Notes: generated by a model from the sequence alone, not told the origin. DNA of 64,000 bases from Coprococcus phoceensis (GCF_900104635.1 NZ_FNWC01000006.1:482011-546010), one strand, 5' to 3'; counted from the stretch's first letter, positions 14,742 to 23,470 are shown. Numbers and translations: made by a program.

Positions 14742-15605
14742 ATGTTAGTATCAGCAAAAGAAATGCTTGAAAAAGCAAAAGCAGGACACTACGCAGTAGG
14801 TCAATTCAACATTAACAACTTAGAATGGACAAAATCAATTTTACTTACAGCTCAGGAATGCAATTCACCAGTAATTCTTGGTGTATCTGAAGGTGCTGGA
14901 AAATATATGGCGGGATACAAGACAATTGTAGGAATGGTAAATGGAATGTTAGAAGAACTGAATATCACAGTTCCAGTAGCACTTCACTTAGACCACGGAA
15001 GCTACGAAGGATGTTTGAAATGTATCGAAGCTGGATTTTCTTCAGTAATGTTTGATGGTTCACACTATCCAATCGAAGAAAACGTAGCAAAAACAAAAGA
15101 ATTAGTTGCAATCTGTAACGAAAAAGGAATGTCTCTTGAAGCTGAAGTTGGTTCAATCGGTGGAGAAGAAGATGGTGTTGTAGGAAAAGGTGAATGCGCA
15201 GATCCTAAGGAATGTAAAGCAATCGCTGATCTTGGAGTATCTATGTTAGCAGCAGGTATTGGTAACATCCACGGAAAATATCCAGAAAACTGGGAAGGAT
15301 TAAGCTTCGAGACTTTAGATGCTATTCAGCAGCTTACAGGAGAGATGCCATTAGTACTTCACGGAGGAACAGGTATTCCGGAAGACATGATTAAAAAAGC
15401 AATTGACTTAGGTGTTGCTAAGATCAATGTAAATACAGAGTGCCAGTTATCATTTGCTGCAGCAACTCGTGAATACATTGAAGCTGGTAAAGATTTACAG
15501 GGAAAAGGATTTGACCCACGTAAATTATTAGCTCCAGGTGCAGATGCAATCAAAGCAACTGTAAAAGAAAAAATGGAACTATTTGGTTCTGTTAATAAAG
15601 CTTAA
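14742..15605 (+). CDS. fba: class II fructose-bisphosphate aldolase
   Basis: 287 residues. Zinc ligands lie in ALHLDHGSYEGC (His pair), EAEVGSIGGEEDG and GIGNIHGKYP; VLHGGTGIPEDMI and KINVNTECQL close the active site. It splits fructose-1,6-bisphosphate into dihydroxyacetone phosphate and glyceraldehyde-3-phosphate in glycolysis and works in reverse in gluconeogenesis. Codon use is visibly different from neighbours (TTA, GGT, GCT and AAC favoured), as expected of a very highly expressed gene. It is monocistronic, with its own terminator. Confidence 0.96.
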   Translation: MLVSAKEMLEKAKAGHYAVGQFNINNLEWTKSILLTAQECNSPVILGVSEGAGKYMAGYKTIVGMVNGMLEELNITVPVALHLDHGSYEGCLKCIEAGFSSVMFDGSHYPIEENVAKTKELVAICNEKGMSLEAEVGSIGGEEDGVVGKGECADPKECKAIADLGVSMLAAGIGNIHGKYPENWEGLSFETLDAIQQLTGEMPLVLHGGTGIPEDMIKKAIDLGVAKINVNTECQLSFAAATREYIEAGKDLQGKGFDPRKLLAPGADAIKATVKEKMELFGSVNKA

Positions 15606-15627
15606 TAAGGACAAGTTCTTAATCGAG

Positions 15628-15664
15628 GGTGATGGAAGTTATTTCCGTCACCTTCTTTATTTTT
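15628..15664 (+). terminator. intrinsic terminator of fba
   Basis: GGTGATGGAA (15628-15637) pairs with TTCCGTCACC (15643-15652) over ten positions with one wobble, followed by TTCTTTATTTTT. Confidence 0.85.
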
Positions 15665-15743
15665 CCTTGCATTTTAAAAAAAATTAGAGTATCTTAGAAG
15701 AGAATATTTTGCAAGAAACGAATGAACTGGGAAGGGTGAAACA

Positions 15744-17867
15744 ATGAGTGAGATAATAAATGTAGCAGAGATATTTGGCGAAAATGTTTTCAATGATTCT
15801 GTTATGCAGGAGCGCCTGCCGAAAAAAGTATATAAAGAATTAAAGAGAACAATTCAAGAAGGAAAAGAATTAGAGCAGTCGATTGCGGATGTAGTGGCAC
15901 ATGAGATGAAAGAATGGGCGATTGAAAAAGGTGCGACGCATTATTCACATTGGTTTCAGCCTCTTACCGGGGCAACTGCGGAAAAACATGATTCCTTTAT
16001 TTCAGCGCCAAAGTCAGATGGGAAGGTGTTGATGGAGTTCTCAGGGAAAGAGCTTGTCAAGGGAGAACCTGATGCGTCGTCATTTCCGTCAGGAGGACTT
16101 AGAGCCACATTCGAGGCGAGAGGATATACGGCATGGGATTGTACGTCTCCGGCATTTATCAAAAAAGATGCAACCGGAACGGGAGCGATTCTTTACATAC
16201 CGACAGCATTTTGCTCGTATACAGGAGAAGCCTTGGACCAAAAGACACCATTACTTCGATCTATGGAGGCGATTAACAAACAGGCACTAAGACTTCTTCG
16301 CCTGTTTGGCAACACAACTTCTCAGAGAGTGACACCGTCAGTAGGAGCGGAGCAGGAATACTTTTTGGTTGACCGGGAAAAATATCTGAAACGGAAAGAT
16401 CTTATTTTTACGGGAAGAACGTTATTTGGCGCAATGCCGCCAAAGGGACAAGAACTGGATGATCATTATTTCGGGGCAATTCGTGAGCGTATTGCACTCT
16501 TTATGAAGGATGTCAATGAGGAACTCTGGAAATTAGGAGTGTCCGCAAAGACACAACATAATGAGGTTGCACCGGCACAGCACGAGCTGGCGCCAATTTA
16601 TGCACAGTGTAATGTGGCAGTTGACCACAATCAGCTTGTGATGGAGACATTAAAGCAGGTTGCATACCGTCATGGGCTGCACTGCTTATTGCATGAAAAA
16701 CCATTTGCGGGGGTGAACGGTTCAGGAAAGCATAACAACTGGTCTCTGACGACTGACGATGGAATTAATCTTTTAGATCCGGGAAAAACACCACATGAGA
16801 ATATTCAGTTTTTGCTTGTTCTGACATGTATTTTACGTGCGGTAGACAGACATGCCGAATTGTTGAGAGAATCTGCAGCAGATGTGGGAAATGACCACAG
16901 ACTTGGGGCGAATGAGGCGCCTCCGGCGATTATTTCGGTATATTTAGGTGAACAGTTAGAAGATGTACTTTCACAATTGATCAGTACAGGAGAGGCAACT
17001 CACAGTCTGAAAGGTGGAAAATTACAGACGGGTGTCCGCACCCTGCCTGATTTCGCGAAAGATGCGACAGATAGAAATCGTACCTCACCGTTTGCATTTA
17101 CCGGAAATAAGTTCGAGTTCCGTATGGTGGGCTCCAGAGATTCTGTGGCAGCGCCGAATGTCGTGCTGAATACGATTGTGGCAGAAGTATTTCAGGAAGT
17201 CTGCGATGAGTTGGAGAAAGCAGAAGACTTTGACATGAAAGTACATGATTTGATCAAGCAGTTTGCTTCTGAGCATCAAAGAATCGTATTTAACGGAAAC
17301 GGATATTCTGACGAATGGGTAGAGGAGGCAAAGAGAAGAGGGCTTCCGAATATTAGAACAACTGTGGAATCGATTGAATATCTGACAACGGAGAAAACGG
17401 TCGAGTTGTTTGAAAAGTTTGGCGTGTTCACAAGAGCGGAATTGGAATCACGTGCAGAGATTAAATACGAGACTTACGCGAAGGCGATCAATATAGAAGC
17501 GAGAGCGATGATCGACATTGCGAGCAAACATATTATTCCAGCTGTAATCAAATATATTACCTCTCTTGCAAATTCTATTAATCAGGTGCGTGAGGCGTGT
17601 GGAGATGTTGGAGTAAGTGTGCAGGAAGAGCTTTTGAAAGAATCTTCCGAATTGCTGGCTCAGACTAGAAAAGCTTTGAAAGATCTGATTGTGGTGACAG
17701 ATGAGGCATGCCAGATGCAGGAAGGTCCGGCACAGGCGGAATTTTTCAAAGATAGAGTTGTAACCGGAATGCAGGCGTTGCGTGAGCCGGTAGACGCACT
17801 GGAAATGATTGTAAATAAAGAGATGTGGCCGATGCCGTCTTACGGGGATCTGTTGTTCGAAGTATAA
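15744..17867 (+). CDS. glnN: glutamine synthetase type III
   Basis: 707 residues, the length of GSIII rather than the ~450 of GSI. Recognisable blocks: [71 protein letters not shown] and [19 protein letters not shown], which hold the metal- and ATP-binding glutamates and arginines. It makes glutamine from glutamate, ammonia and ATP in the cytoplasm, as a double-ring dodecamer in characterised GSIII enzymes. The gene stands alone with GGGAAGGGTG before the ATG; no glnR or amtB neighbour is present. Confidence 0.96.
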   Translation: MSEIINVAEIFGENVFNDSVMQERLPKKVYKELKRTIQEGKELEQSIADVVAHEMKEWAIEKGATHYSHWFQPLTGATAEKHDSFISAPKSDGKVLMEFSGKELVKGEPDASSFPSGGLRATFEARGYTAWDCTSPAFIKKDATGTGAILYIPTAFCSYTGEALDQKTPLLRSMEAINKQALRLLRLFGNTTSQRVTPSVGAEQEYFLVDREKYLKRKDLIFTGRTLFGAMPPKGQELDDHYFGAIRERIALFMKDVNEELWKLGVSAKTQHNEVAPAQHELAPIYAQCNVAVDHNQLVMETLKQVAYRHGLHCLLHEKPFAGVNGSGKHNNWSLTTDDGINLLDPGKTPHENIQFLLVLTCILRAVDRHAELLRESAADVGNDHRLGANEAPPAIISVYLGEQLEDVLSQLISTGEATHSLKGGKLQTGVRTLPDFAKDATDRNRTSPFAFTGNKFEFRMVGSRDSVAAPNVVLNTIVAEVFQEVCDELEKAEDFDMKVHDLIKQFASEHQRIVFNGNGYSDEWVEEAKRRGLPNIRTTVESIEYLTTEKTVELFEKFGVFTRAELESRAEIKYETYAKAINIEARAMIDIASKHIIPAVIKYITSLANSINQVREACGDVGVSVQEELLKESSELLAQTRKALKDLIVVTDEACQMQEGPAQAEFFKDRVVTGMQALREPVDALEMIVNKEMWPMPSYGDLLFEV

Positions 17868-17894
17868 AAAACTGCTTTTCATATAGAAGCCTTT

Positions 17895-17922
17895 GTGTTA
17901 TTCTGCATATAAAGAATAACAC
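17895..17922. promoter_or_regulatory. 9-bp perfect inverted repeat abutting a ribosome binding site
   Basis: GTGTTATTC (17895-17903) and GAATAACAC (17914-17922), ten bases apart, end one base before GGAGGTG of the next gene. It could be a repressor operator, or a hairpin affecting the ribosome binding site. A terminator of glnN is unlikely because no T-run follows. Confidence 0.5.
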
Positions 17923-17934
17923 GGAGGTGAATGT

Positions 17935-18381
17935 ATGAGAAGCAGTGATTTTTTATTACAATTAAAAAAAGCATTGGAGAATGAATTGAGCGTAGCTCAG
18001 GTTCAGGATAATGTAGAATATTATAAAAACTATATCAAAGAGGAAATGAAAAGTGGAAAATCGGAGCAGGAAGTGATGGACATGCTTGGAGATCCATGGG
18101 CGATTGCCAAGACAATCCTATTGGAAGAAAAGATGAGTGGGCCGCAGGAGAGCATCAACTCAGAGGAAGTGTGGAGCGATCAGGAACAGAAACAGCAAAG
18201 CCAAAAGATTCATGTGTTTGGACTGGACACCTGGTGGAAGAAGGCCGCGGTTATTTTGGGCGTGATTGCTATTATTATTCTTATTATTTCTTTGATATTG
18301 GGGATTCTCTCGATTGTGTTGCCGATTGCAATTCCTTTGATATTGGTTGTGACGATTTTCAACATGCTCCGCCGAAAATAA
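17935..18381 (+). CDS. HAAS/DUF1700-domain membrane protein
   Basis: 148 residues. The N-terminal ~65 residues (FLLQLKKALENELSVAQVQDNVEYYKNYI, then EQEVMDMLGDPWAIAKTIL) match the HAAS signalling-associated helical domain. Two adjoining hydrophobic segments follow at about 103-145. Members of this family are usually next to a PadR regulator and modulate membrane or envelope stress responses; none is visible here. The start at 17935 has GGAGGTG seven bases upstream. Confidence 0.8.
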   Translation: MRSSDFLLQLKKALENELSVAQVQDNVEYYKNYIKEEMKSGKSEQEVMDMLGDPWAIAKTILLEEKMSGPQESINSEEVWSDQEQKQQSQKIHVFGLDTWWKKAAVILGVIAIIILIISLILGILSIVLPIAIPLILVVTIFNMLRRK

Positions 18382-18412
18382 AAAGACCAATGGGGGAGCC
18401 ATTGGTCTTTTT
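18381..18412. terminator. bidirectional intrinsic terminator
   Basis: AAAAGACCAATGG (18381-18393) pairs with CCATTGGTCTTTT (18399-18411), 13 bp with a five-base loop, A-run on one side and T-run on the other. It begins at the last base of the preceding stop codon. Confidence 0.85.
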
Positions 18413-18440
18413 GAGGGGAGTATAAATAATTAATAAGGGG

Positions 18441-18463
18441 TTGTAGAAAATCGCTTTCTACAA
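18441..18463. repeat. 9-bp inverted repeat of unknown role
   Basis: TTGTAGAAA (18441-18449) and TTTCTACAA (18455-18463), five-base loop, no T-run. It sits between a terminator and the promoter region of the small Asn-rich protein gene. Confidence 0.45.
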
Positions 18464-18566
18464 GAGTTAGTATAATATAGATTGGAAAAAAAAGCAAGTT
18501 AAAAATTAAAAATTTCTTAAGCAGGTTCAGAGACTGTTAAGAAGTAATTTGTGAAAAAAGTTGAAT

Positions 18567-18595
18567 GCATAAAACATTTCGGATGAGAGATAATA
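18567..18595 (+). promoter_or_regulatory. possible forespore-type (sigma-G-like) promoter
   Basis: GCATA (18567-18571) and GATAATA (18589-18595), 17 bp apart, resemble sigma-G hexamers (G-x-A-T-A and C-A-T-x-x-T-A). The match is partial and no sigma-A promoter of comparable quality is seen, so this is an inference only. Confidence 0.3.
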
Positions 18596-18633
18596 AGGTT
18601 TGTACCAATTAAAATCTCAGGAGGAATGAAACA

Positions 18634-18819
18634 ATGGCAAAAAATAATAATGCAACAAACAACAATTCAATGAACAACAACGCAACTTCTTCTTATGGTA
18701 ATGCACAGAGCAAGAATAAGACATCTAACAAGGCAACAAGCAAAAATACAAACTCAAATGCATCTAAGAATAAAGCGAGCGCATCTGATGCAAGCAGAAA
18801 CGAAAGCAACAACTATTAA
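18634..18819 (+). CDS. 61-residue Asn/Ser/Lys-rich protein (possible spore protein)
   Basis: AGGAGGAATGAAACA precedes the ATG. The protein is low complexity: blocks of Asn (MAKNNNATNNNSMNNNAT), then alternating Ser, Lys, Asn, Thr and Ala; it has almost no hydrophobic residues and ends in NNY. I do not recognise a family. Composition and size recall gamma-type small acid-soluble spore proteins, which are also Asn/Gln/Ser-rich and serve as amino acid stores, but the charge is basic rather than acidic. A hairpin follows 14 bases after the stop. Function is open. Confidence 0.7.
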   Translation: MAKNNNATNNNSMNNNATSSYGNAQSKNKTSNKATSKNTNSNASKNKASASDASRNESNNY

Positions 18820-18832
18820 GCGGACAGCAAGG

Positions 18833-18858
18833 GATGGGGAATGTGATCATTTCCCATC
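18833..18858 (+). terminator. hairpin terminator after the Asn-rich protein gene
   Basis: GATGGGGAATG (18833-18843) pairs with CATTTCCCATC (18848-18858), 11 bp with one wobble and loop TGAT, then TCTATTAAT. The T-run is weak. Confidence 0.6.
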
Positions 18859-18879
18859 TCTATTAATATGTGGCATCTC

Positions 18880-18908
18880 TTGACAGTGGGACGCCTTACA
18901 CGTAATAT
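18880..18908 (+). promoter_or_regulatory. sigma-A promoter of the methyltransferase operon
   Basis: TTGACA (18880-18885) and TAATAT (18903-18908) with a 17-bp spacer, 28 bases before the ATG at 18936. It would serve the three-gene operon 18936-21175. Confidence 0.75.
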
Positions 18909-18935
18909 AAAGTATATAGAAACAGGAGGAAGAGA

Positions 18936-20084
18936 ATGGAAAGAATGGAATTAATAGCGCCATGTCATTTTGGACTTGAGGCTGTGTTAAAAAGAGAAAT
19001 ACAGGATCTCGGATATGAGATTTCAAATGTAGAAGATGGAAGGGTATCATTTTATGGAAATGCAGAGGCAATCTGCAGGGCGAATATATTTTTGCGGACC
19101 GCAGAGAGAGTACTTCTGAAAGTGGGAAGTTTTAAGGCAGTTACATTTGAAGAGCTGTTTGAACATACAAAGAAAATTCCTTGGGAGAAATACATTCCGA
19201 AAGATGGAAAGTTTTGGGTGACAAAGGCGGCATCAGTAAAAAGTAAACTGTTTAGTCCATCCGATATCCAGTCTATTATGAAAAAAGCGATGGTAAACCG
19301 CATGAGAGAACACTATCATGTGGATTGGTTTGAAGAAAGTGGAGCCTCCTATCCGGTACGTGTTTTTCTGATGAAAGATATCGTGACGGTCGGAATTGAC
19401 ACATCCGGTGTTTCTTTACATAAGAGAGGATACAGACAGCTGTCAAGCAAGGCCCCGATTACTGAGACTCTTGCGGCAGCGCTGATCATGCTGACACCTT
19501 GGAGAAAAGATAGAATACTTGTCGACCCATTTTGCGGAAGTGGAACATTTCCGATTGAGGCGGCGATGATTGCGGCGAATATTGCACCCGGAATGAACCG
19601 ATCGTTTACCGCAGAAGAATGGAGTAACCTGATTCCGAAAAAAGCGTGGTACGATGCCATTGATGAAGCGAACAGTTTGATTAATGATGACATTGAAGTG
19701 GATATCCAGGGATATGATATCGATGGAGATGTAGTCAGAGCAGCTCGTGAAAACGCAAAAGAGGCAGGGGTGGATCATTTGATTCATTTTCAGGAGCGTG
19801 CTGTGAAAGATCTGCGCCATCCAAAAAAATATGGATTCATTATCACAAACCCGCCGTACGGAGAGCGTTTGGAAGAAAAAGAGAACCTTCCCGGGCTATA
19901 TAGAGAGTTTGGTGACAGCTTCCGCAACTTGGACAGCTGGTCGGCATATATGATTACAAGCTATGAGGATACAGAAAAGTATTTTGGCAGAAAAGCGGAC
20001 AAGAACCGAAAGATTTACAATGGAATGTTGAAGACGTATTTTTATCAATTTCTGGGACCGAAACCACCAAAACAGAAGAAATAA
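18936..20084 (+). CDS. THUMP-domain class I SAM-dependent RNA methyltransferase (RlmL/YpsC-like)
   Basis: 382 residues. Residues ~45-155 form a THUMP RNA-binding domain. The methyltransferase half has KAPITETLAAALIML, the SAM motif DPFCGSGTFPIEAAM and the motif IV NPPYGERL, the N-P-P-Y type used for N2-guanine methylation. The likely target is a guanine in 23S rRNA, by similarity to RlmL; E. coli RlmL is a fusion, and this protein covers only its N-terminal half. rdgB follows after 15 bases. Confidence 0.9.
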   Translation: MERMELIAPCHFGLEAVLKREIQDLGYEISNVEDGRVSFYGNAEAICRANIFLRTAERVLLKVGSFKAVTFEELFEHTKKIPWEKYIPKDGKFWVTKAASVKSKLFSPSDIQSIMKKAMVNRMREHYHVDWFEESGASYPVRVFLMKDIVTVGIDTSGVSLHKRGYRQLSSKAPITETLAAALIMLTPWRKDRILVDPFCGSGTFPIEAAMIAANIAPGMNRSFTAEEWSNLIPKKAWYDAIDEANSLINDDIEVDIQGYDIDGDVVRAARENAKEAGVDHLIHFQERAVKDLRHPKKYGFIITNPPYGERLEEKENLPGLYREFGDSFRNLDSWSAYMITSYEDTEKYFGRKADKNRKIYNGMLKTYFYQFLGPKPPKQKK

Positions 20085-20099
20085 AGGAGGAAACCGAAT

Positions 20100-20699
20100 A
20101 TGGAACCAAAGATTATATTTGCAACAGGTAATGAGAATAAAATGAAAGAGATCTGCATGATCCTTTCTGACCTTGGAATGCCAATCCAGGCGATGAAAGA
20201 AGCTGGTATTGATGTGGATGTTGTGGAAGATGGAAGCACGTTTGAAGAAAATGCATTGATCAAGGCGACGGAGATTGCAAAAATTGCCGGCAACTGTATT
20301 GTGCTTGCAGATGATTCTGGTTTGGAGATTGATTACCTGAACAAGGAGCCGGGAATTTATTCTGCACGCTATGCGGGGGTGGATACATCGTATGATATCA
20401 AAAATAATATGCTGCTTGACCGTCTGAAAGGAGTACCGGATGAAAAACGTACAGCGAGATTTGTCTGTGCAGTGGCTGCGGCATTTCCAGACGGAACGAC
20501 AGAAGTAGTCAGAGGGACAATTGAAGGGCGTATCGGCTACGAAATCGCCGGAGAGCATGGTTTTGGCTATGATCCGATCTTTTATCTCCCGGAATACGGA
20601 TGCACGACAGCAGAACTTGATCCGGAGAAGAAGAATGAACTGAGCCACCGAGGGAAAGCACTTCGTGCAATGCGTGAAATTATGGAGAAAAAACTATGA
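20100..20699 (+). CDS. rdgB: XTP/dITP diphosphatase (non-canonical purine NTP pyrophosphatase)
   Basis: 199 residues. Motifs: FATGNENKMKEI at the start, LADDSGLEIDYLNKEPGIYSARYAG in the active site, GFGYDPIFYLPEYG and SHRGKALRAM at the end. It hydrolyses ITP, dITP and XTP to monophosphates and keeps them out of nucleic acids. AAAGGAGG precedes the ATG. The stop overlaps the next start (ATGA). Confidence 0.95.
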   Translation: MEPKIIFATGNENKMKEICMILSDLGMPIQAMKEAGIDVDVVEDGSTFEENALIKATEIAKIAGNCIVLADDSGLEIDYLNKEPGIYSARYAGVDTSYDIKNNMLLDRLKGVPDEKRTARFVCAVAAAFPDGTTEVVRGTIEGRIGYEIAGEHGFGYDPIFYLPEYGCTTAELDPEKKNELSHRGKALRAMREIMEKKL

Positions 20700-21175
20700 G
20701 AGTATTAATTGTAAGTGATACACATGGAAGTCACAGAAATTTAGATGCGGTGTTAGAACGCGTCGGAAAAATTGATGCACTCATCCATATGGGAGATGTG
20801 GAGAACGGTGAACATTACATTGAAGCGGTGGCGGACTGCGAGACTTATATGGTTGCAGGGAATAATGATTTCTTTTCATTTTTGCCGAAAGAAAGAGAGT
20901 TCACACTTGGAAAGTATAATATATTCATCACCCATGGACATAATTACTATGTATCTATGGGAACTGCTCGGTTAAAAGAAGAGGCAAGATTGAGAAAAGC
21001 GGATATCGTCATGTACGGGCATACACATAAGCCGGATTTGGAATTTGATGAAGATATCATCGTCATTAACCCGGGAAGCCTCTCATATCCACGGCAGGAG
21101 GGGCGGAGAGCGACTTATGTGATGATGGAGATTGATAAAAATGGAGAGGCTCATTTTGAGCTGGAATATGTGTAA
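20696..21175 (+). CDS. YfcE/MJ0936-family metallophosphoesterase
   Basis: 159 residues carrying the whole calcineurin-like metal site: SDTHGS, HMGDVENGE, AGNNDF, ITHGHNY and MYGHTHKPD. Members hydrolyse phosphodiesters with Mn2+ in the cytoplasm; the physiological substrate is not known. It overlaps rdgB by four bases and ends the operon, just before the tRNA cluster promoter. Confidence 0.9.
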   Translation: MRVLIVSDTHGSHRNLDAVLERVGKIDALIHMGDVENGEHYIEAVADCETYMVAGNNDFFSFLPKEREFTLGKYNIFITHGHNYYVSMGTARLKEEARLRKADIVMYGHTHKPDLEFDEDIIVINPGSLSYPRQEGRRATYVMMEIDKNGEAHFELEYV

Positions 21176-21218
21176 AATAACCGATTTTGAAAAAAATAAA
21201 AAAAATTAAAAAAAGTTG

Positions 21219-21247
21219 TTGACATTTCCGTGATGTGCATATATAAT
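21219..21247 (+). promoter_or_regulatory. consensus promoter of the tRNA operon
   Basis: TTGACA (21219-21224) and TATAAT (21242-21247), both perfect, 17-bp spacer, preceded by A-rich DNA (UP-element-like) at 21189-21214. Confidence 0.9.
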
Positions 21248-21288
21248 AGCTATTGTGTCACGGAGATAACAACAAGAAAACAAAATAA

Positions 21289-21363
21289 CGGGGTGTGGCT
21301 CAGCTTGGCTAGAGCGCCTGGTTTGGGACCAGGAGGTCGCAGGTTCGAATCCTGTCACCCCGA
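21289..21363 (+). tRNA. tRNA-Pro (TGG)
   Basis: 75 nt. Acceptor CGGGGTG/CACCCCG, anticodon arm CCTGG-TTTGGGA-CCAGG giving TGG, T-arm CAGGTTCGAATCCTG, discriminator A. CCA not encoded. Confidence 0.95.
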
Positions 21364-21367
21364 CTTT

Positions 21368-21438
21368 GCGGGTGTAGTTCAATGGTAGAACACTAGCCTT
21401 CCAAGCTAGATACGTGGGTTCGATTCCCATCACCCGCT
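21368..21438 (+). tRNA. tRNA-Gly (TCC)
   Basis: 71 nt. Acceptor GCGGGTG/CACCCGC, anticodon arm CTAGC-CTTCCAA-GCTAG giving TCC, discriminator T. Only four bases separate it from tRNA-Pro. Confidence 0.95.
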
Positions 21439-21482
21439 TTCCTAAAGCCTTTTAGAGGATTTGGGAACAGGAAATCAAATGT

Positions 21483-21556
<74 letters not shown>

Positions 21557-21562
21557 CTTTGT

Positions 21563-21637
21563 GGTGGGTATGGTGCAGTTGGTTAGCGCGCCAGATTGTG
21601 GTTCTGGATATCGTGGGTTCGAGTCCCACTATCCACC
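21563..21637 (+). tRNA. tRNA-His (GTG)
   Basis: Acceptor GTGGGTA/TATCCAC plus the extra 5' G (position -1) expected of tRNA-His; anticodon arm CCAGA-TTGTGGT-TCTGG giving GTG; discriminator C. Confidence 0.94.
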
Positions 21638-21646
21638 CTTCTATAG

Positions 21647-21718
21647 TGGGCTATCGCCAAGCGGTAAGGCACAGGACTTTGACTCCTGCATTCGTTGGTT
21701 CGAATCCAACTAGCCCAG
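21647..21718 (+). tRNA. tRNA-Gln (TTG)
   Basis: 72 nt. Acceptor TGGGCTA/TAGCCCA, anticodon arm CAGGA-CTTTGAC-TCCTG giving TTG, discriminator G. Confidence 0.95.
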
Positions 21719-21728
21719 TAATTATTAT

Positions 21729-21801
21729 GGAGCATTAGCTCAGTCGGTAGAGCACTTGACTTTTAATCAAGTTGTCCGGGGTTCGAATCCCCGATGCTTC
21801 A
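21729..21801 (+). tRNA. tRNA-Lys (TTT)
   Basis: 73 nt. Acceptor GGAGCAT/ATGCTTC (one G-T wobble and one A-T), anticodon arm CTTGA-CTTTTAA-TCAAG giving TTT, discriminator A. Confidence 0.94.
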
Positions 21802-21866
21802 CTAAATGGACAAGCGTAAGCTTGTTCATATTTATTCTTCGGGAGATATTCCGATAAATCAGATAT

Positions 21867-21946
21867 GCGGATGTGGCGGAACTGGCAGACGCGCTAGACT
21901 TAGGATCTAGTGGGAGACCGTGCAGGTTCGATTCCTGTCATCCGCA
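21867..21946 (+). tRNA. tRNA-Leu (TAG)
   Basis: 80 nt, class II with a short extra arm (TGGGAGACCGT). Acceptor GCGGATG/CATCCGC, anticodon arm CTAGA-CTTAGGA-TCTAG giving TAG. It is the last gene of the tRNA operon. Confidence 0.94.
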
Positions 21947-21953
21947 GTATAGA

Positions 21954-21992
21954 AGTCGTGATTCTTGAGAAATCAAGGGTTGCGGCTTTTTT
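21954..21992 (+). terminator. terminator of the tRNA operon
   Basis: AGTCGT (21954-21959) pairs with GCGGCT (21982-21987) around an inner TTGA-GAAA-TCAA stem, followed by six T residues. Confidence 0.8.
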
Positions 21993-22117
21993 CGTGTGTG
22001 GAATTATATTTTAAGATAGATATTTTTTGGGGATAGTGGGAACAGATAAAGAGACCCTTGGAGGAAATGCGAATGAGAAATTTGTATATTTGTTACAGAA
22101 CATTCCCTATAAAAAGG

Positions 22118-22140
22118 AAAGGGCCGGTCTTTCGACCGGC
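22118..22140 (-). terminator. likely terminator of the LacI-family gene
   Basis: Read on the minus strand, GCCGGTC and GACCGGC form a 7-bp stem closed by a GAAA tetraloop (plus-strand 22123-22140), followed by CCTTTCCTTTTTA. It lies about 100 bases past the stop of the minus-strand regulator. The stretch 21993-22236 holds no other feature I can support. Confidence 0.6.
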
Positions 22141-22236
22141 GTTATGAAAAAAGAAACTTAAAGGTTTTATCCTTTATTCATATACTATAATACTATGAAA
22201 ATGTGATAAAAGTGTGTTTAAAAAATGACATCTTTG

Positions 22237-23238
22237 TTAACGAAGTTTAAAAATTCTATCAGTCGAATTTCTCACGATCAATTGCGCATGAAGTAATATA
22301 GTTCCAATCGATACGTTATTTAGTAGACTGTCTAGTGCATAATAACCACATTTGCCGAGCTCAATCCGGTTCTGACGGATCGTGGTGAGTGGGGGAGAGG
22401 TGTAGGCACAAAGAGGGAGATCGTCAAAACCGATAATACTGATGTCTTTGGGAACACGGTAACCGAGTTGTTGACATTGCACGATGACCGAGTTAGCAAT
22501 CTGGTCGTGGCTGCATATGATTGCGGTCATTCCAAGATCTAGAAGACGTGGCAAATGTTTTTCAATACACTGTGTAATGTAGTAAGAGGAACCAGCATAA
22601 TTTGGCTCGGTTTTTAGATCGTTTTGTTTCATAGCATGAAAAAATGCCTTGTGCCGTACTTGCATAATATGGGAGCCGAGTGCACTGCTGAGGTATCCGA
22701 TTTTTTGATGTCCCAGTTTTTTTAGATGGGATACAGCAAGTGCCATACCTTCGCTGTTGTCGATTCCGATGGAAGCGATAAATGGGTTGGCTGGTATGTA
22801 GTTGTCATAAAGAACGGTGGGAGTGTGGCTTGTCTTGAAATCTTTCATCCAAGGATCATTGAGAGAAAAGCCGAGTACAAATGCTCCTACATAATCATTT
22901 TGTAGCATAAAGACGTCGTAAGGCGTCTTTTTTTGTATTTGTATGGTCGTCTCGATAACATCCACAACAAAACCAGCAGGTTCTGCCATCTGCCGAAAAC
23001 CGATGATAAAATCATATCCAAATTGATGTGGTTCTTCGTATTCCATATTTTCTATAATGATGCAAAATTTTTTTGCTTCGTTTTTCTGTCGCCGCAATCT
23101 GGAGTAACCCATTTCAACAGCGGTGTCTAGAATTGTTTTTCGTAAAGTTTCGCTAATGTCTGGAGCGTTATTAATCGCTTTTGATACAGTGCCTTTGGAA
23201 ACGCCCAATTTATCAGCGATATCTTGTATTGTAGCCAT
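22237..23238 (-). CDS. LacI-family transcriptional regulator (probable maltodextrin operon regulator)
   Basis: 333 residues, the usual LacI length. The helix-turn-helix ATIQDIADKLGVSKGTVSKAI (2-22) and hinge-type SETLRKTILDTAVEMGY are at the N-terminus; a periplasmic-binding-like sensor domain follows, ending in SIIGFDDLPLCAYTSPPLTTI, the family hallmark. It is divergent from the maltodextrin operon 250 bases away, so it most likely senses a maltodextrin or derivative and controls that operon. Repeated CGAAAC half-sites between the two genes are candidate binding sites. Confidence 0.92.
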   Translation of the reverse strand: MATIQDIADKLGVSKGTVSKAINNAPDISETLRKTILDTAVEMGYSRLRRQKNEAKKFCIIIENMEYEEPHQFGYDFIIGFRQMAEPAGFVVDVIETTIQIQKKTPYDVFMLQNDYVGAFVLGFSLNDPWMKDFKTSHTPTVLYDNYIPANPFIASIGIDNSEGMALAVSHLKKLGHQKIGYLSSALGSHIMQVRHKAFFHAMKQNDLKTEPNYAGSSYYITQCIEKHLPRLLDLGMTAIICSHDQIANSVIVQCQQLGYRVPKDISIIGFDDLPLCAYTSPPLTTIRQNRIELGKCGYYALDSLLNNVSIGTILLHAQLIVRNSTDRIFKLR

Positions 23239-23417
23239 ATAATTGCCTTTCTGCTTTTTAAGATTTTGATAAAAAATACTATCTTTATTATAACGAAAAT
23301 TTTACGAGAAATCAATTGTTTGAAGTAGGTTTGTTTCGAATAAAAGATGTAGAATAGTTAAAGTGTACAAAAAGTAATAAAAAAAACTGTGAAAAATAGA
23401 GAAAGTGATATGACATA

Positions 23418-23446
23418 TTGACGTTTTTAATGTTGTGAGTTATATT
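23418..23446 (+). promoter_or_regulatory. sigma-A promoter of the maltodextrin operon
   Basis: TTGACG (23418-23423) and TATATT (23441-23446) with a 17-bp spacer, 39 bases before the ATG. Confidence 0.75.
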
Positions 23447-23454
23447 ACAAATAA

Positions 23455-23470
23455 CGAAACAATACGAAAC
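23455..23470. promoter_or_regulatory. candidate operator: CGAAAC direct repeats at the transcription start
   Basis: CGAAAC occurs at 23455-23460 and 23465-23470, ten bases apart and just past the -10 box. An inverted copy, GTTTCG, lies at 23333-23338 nearer the LacI-type gene. The same hexamer on both sides suggests the regulator's half-site, but a full palindrome is not evident. Confidence 0.4.

Noticed and set aside
18696-18883. Alternative frame overlapping the Asn-rich protein gene
   Set aside because: Out of frame with the good ribosome binding site at 18620-18626, and extends through the terminator hairpin.
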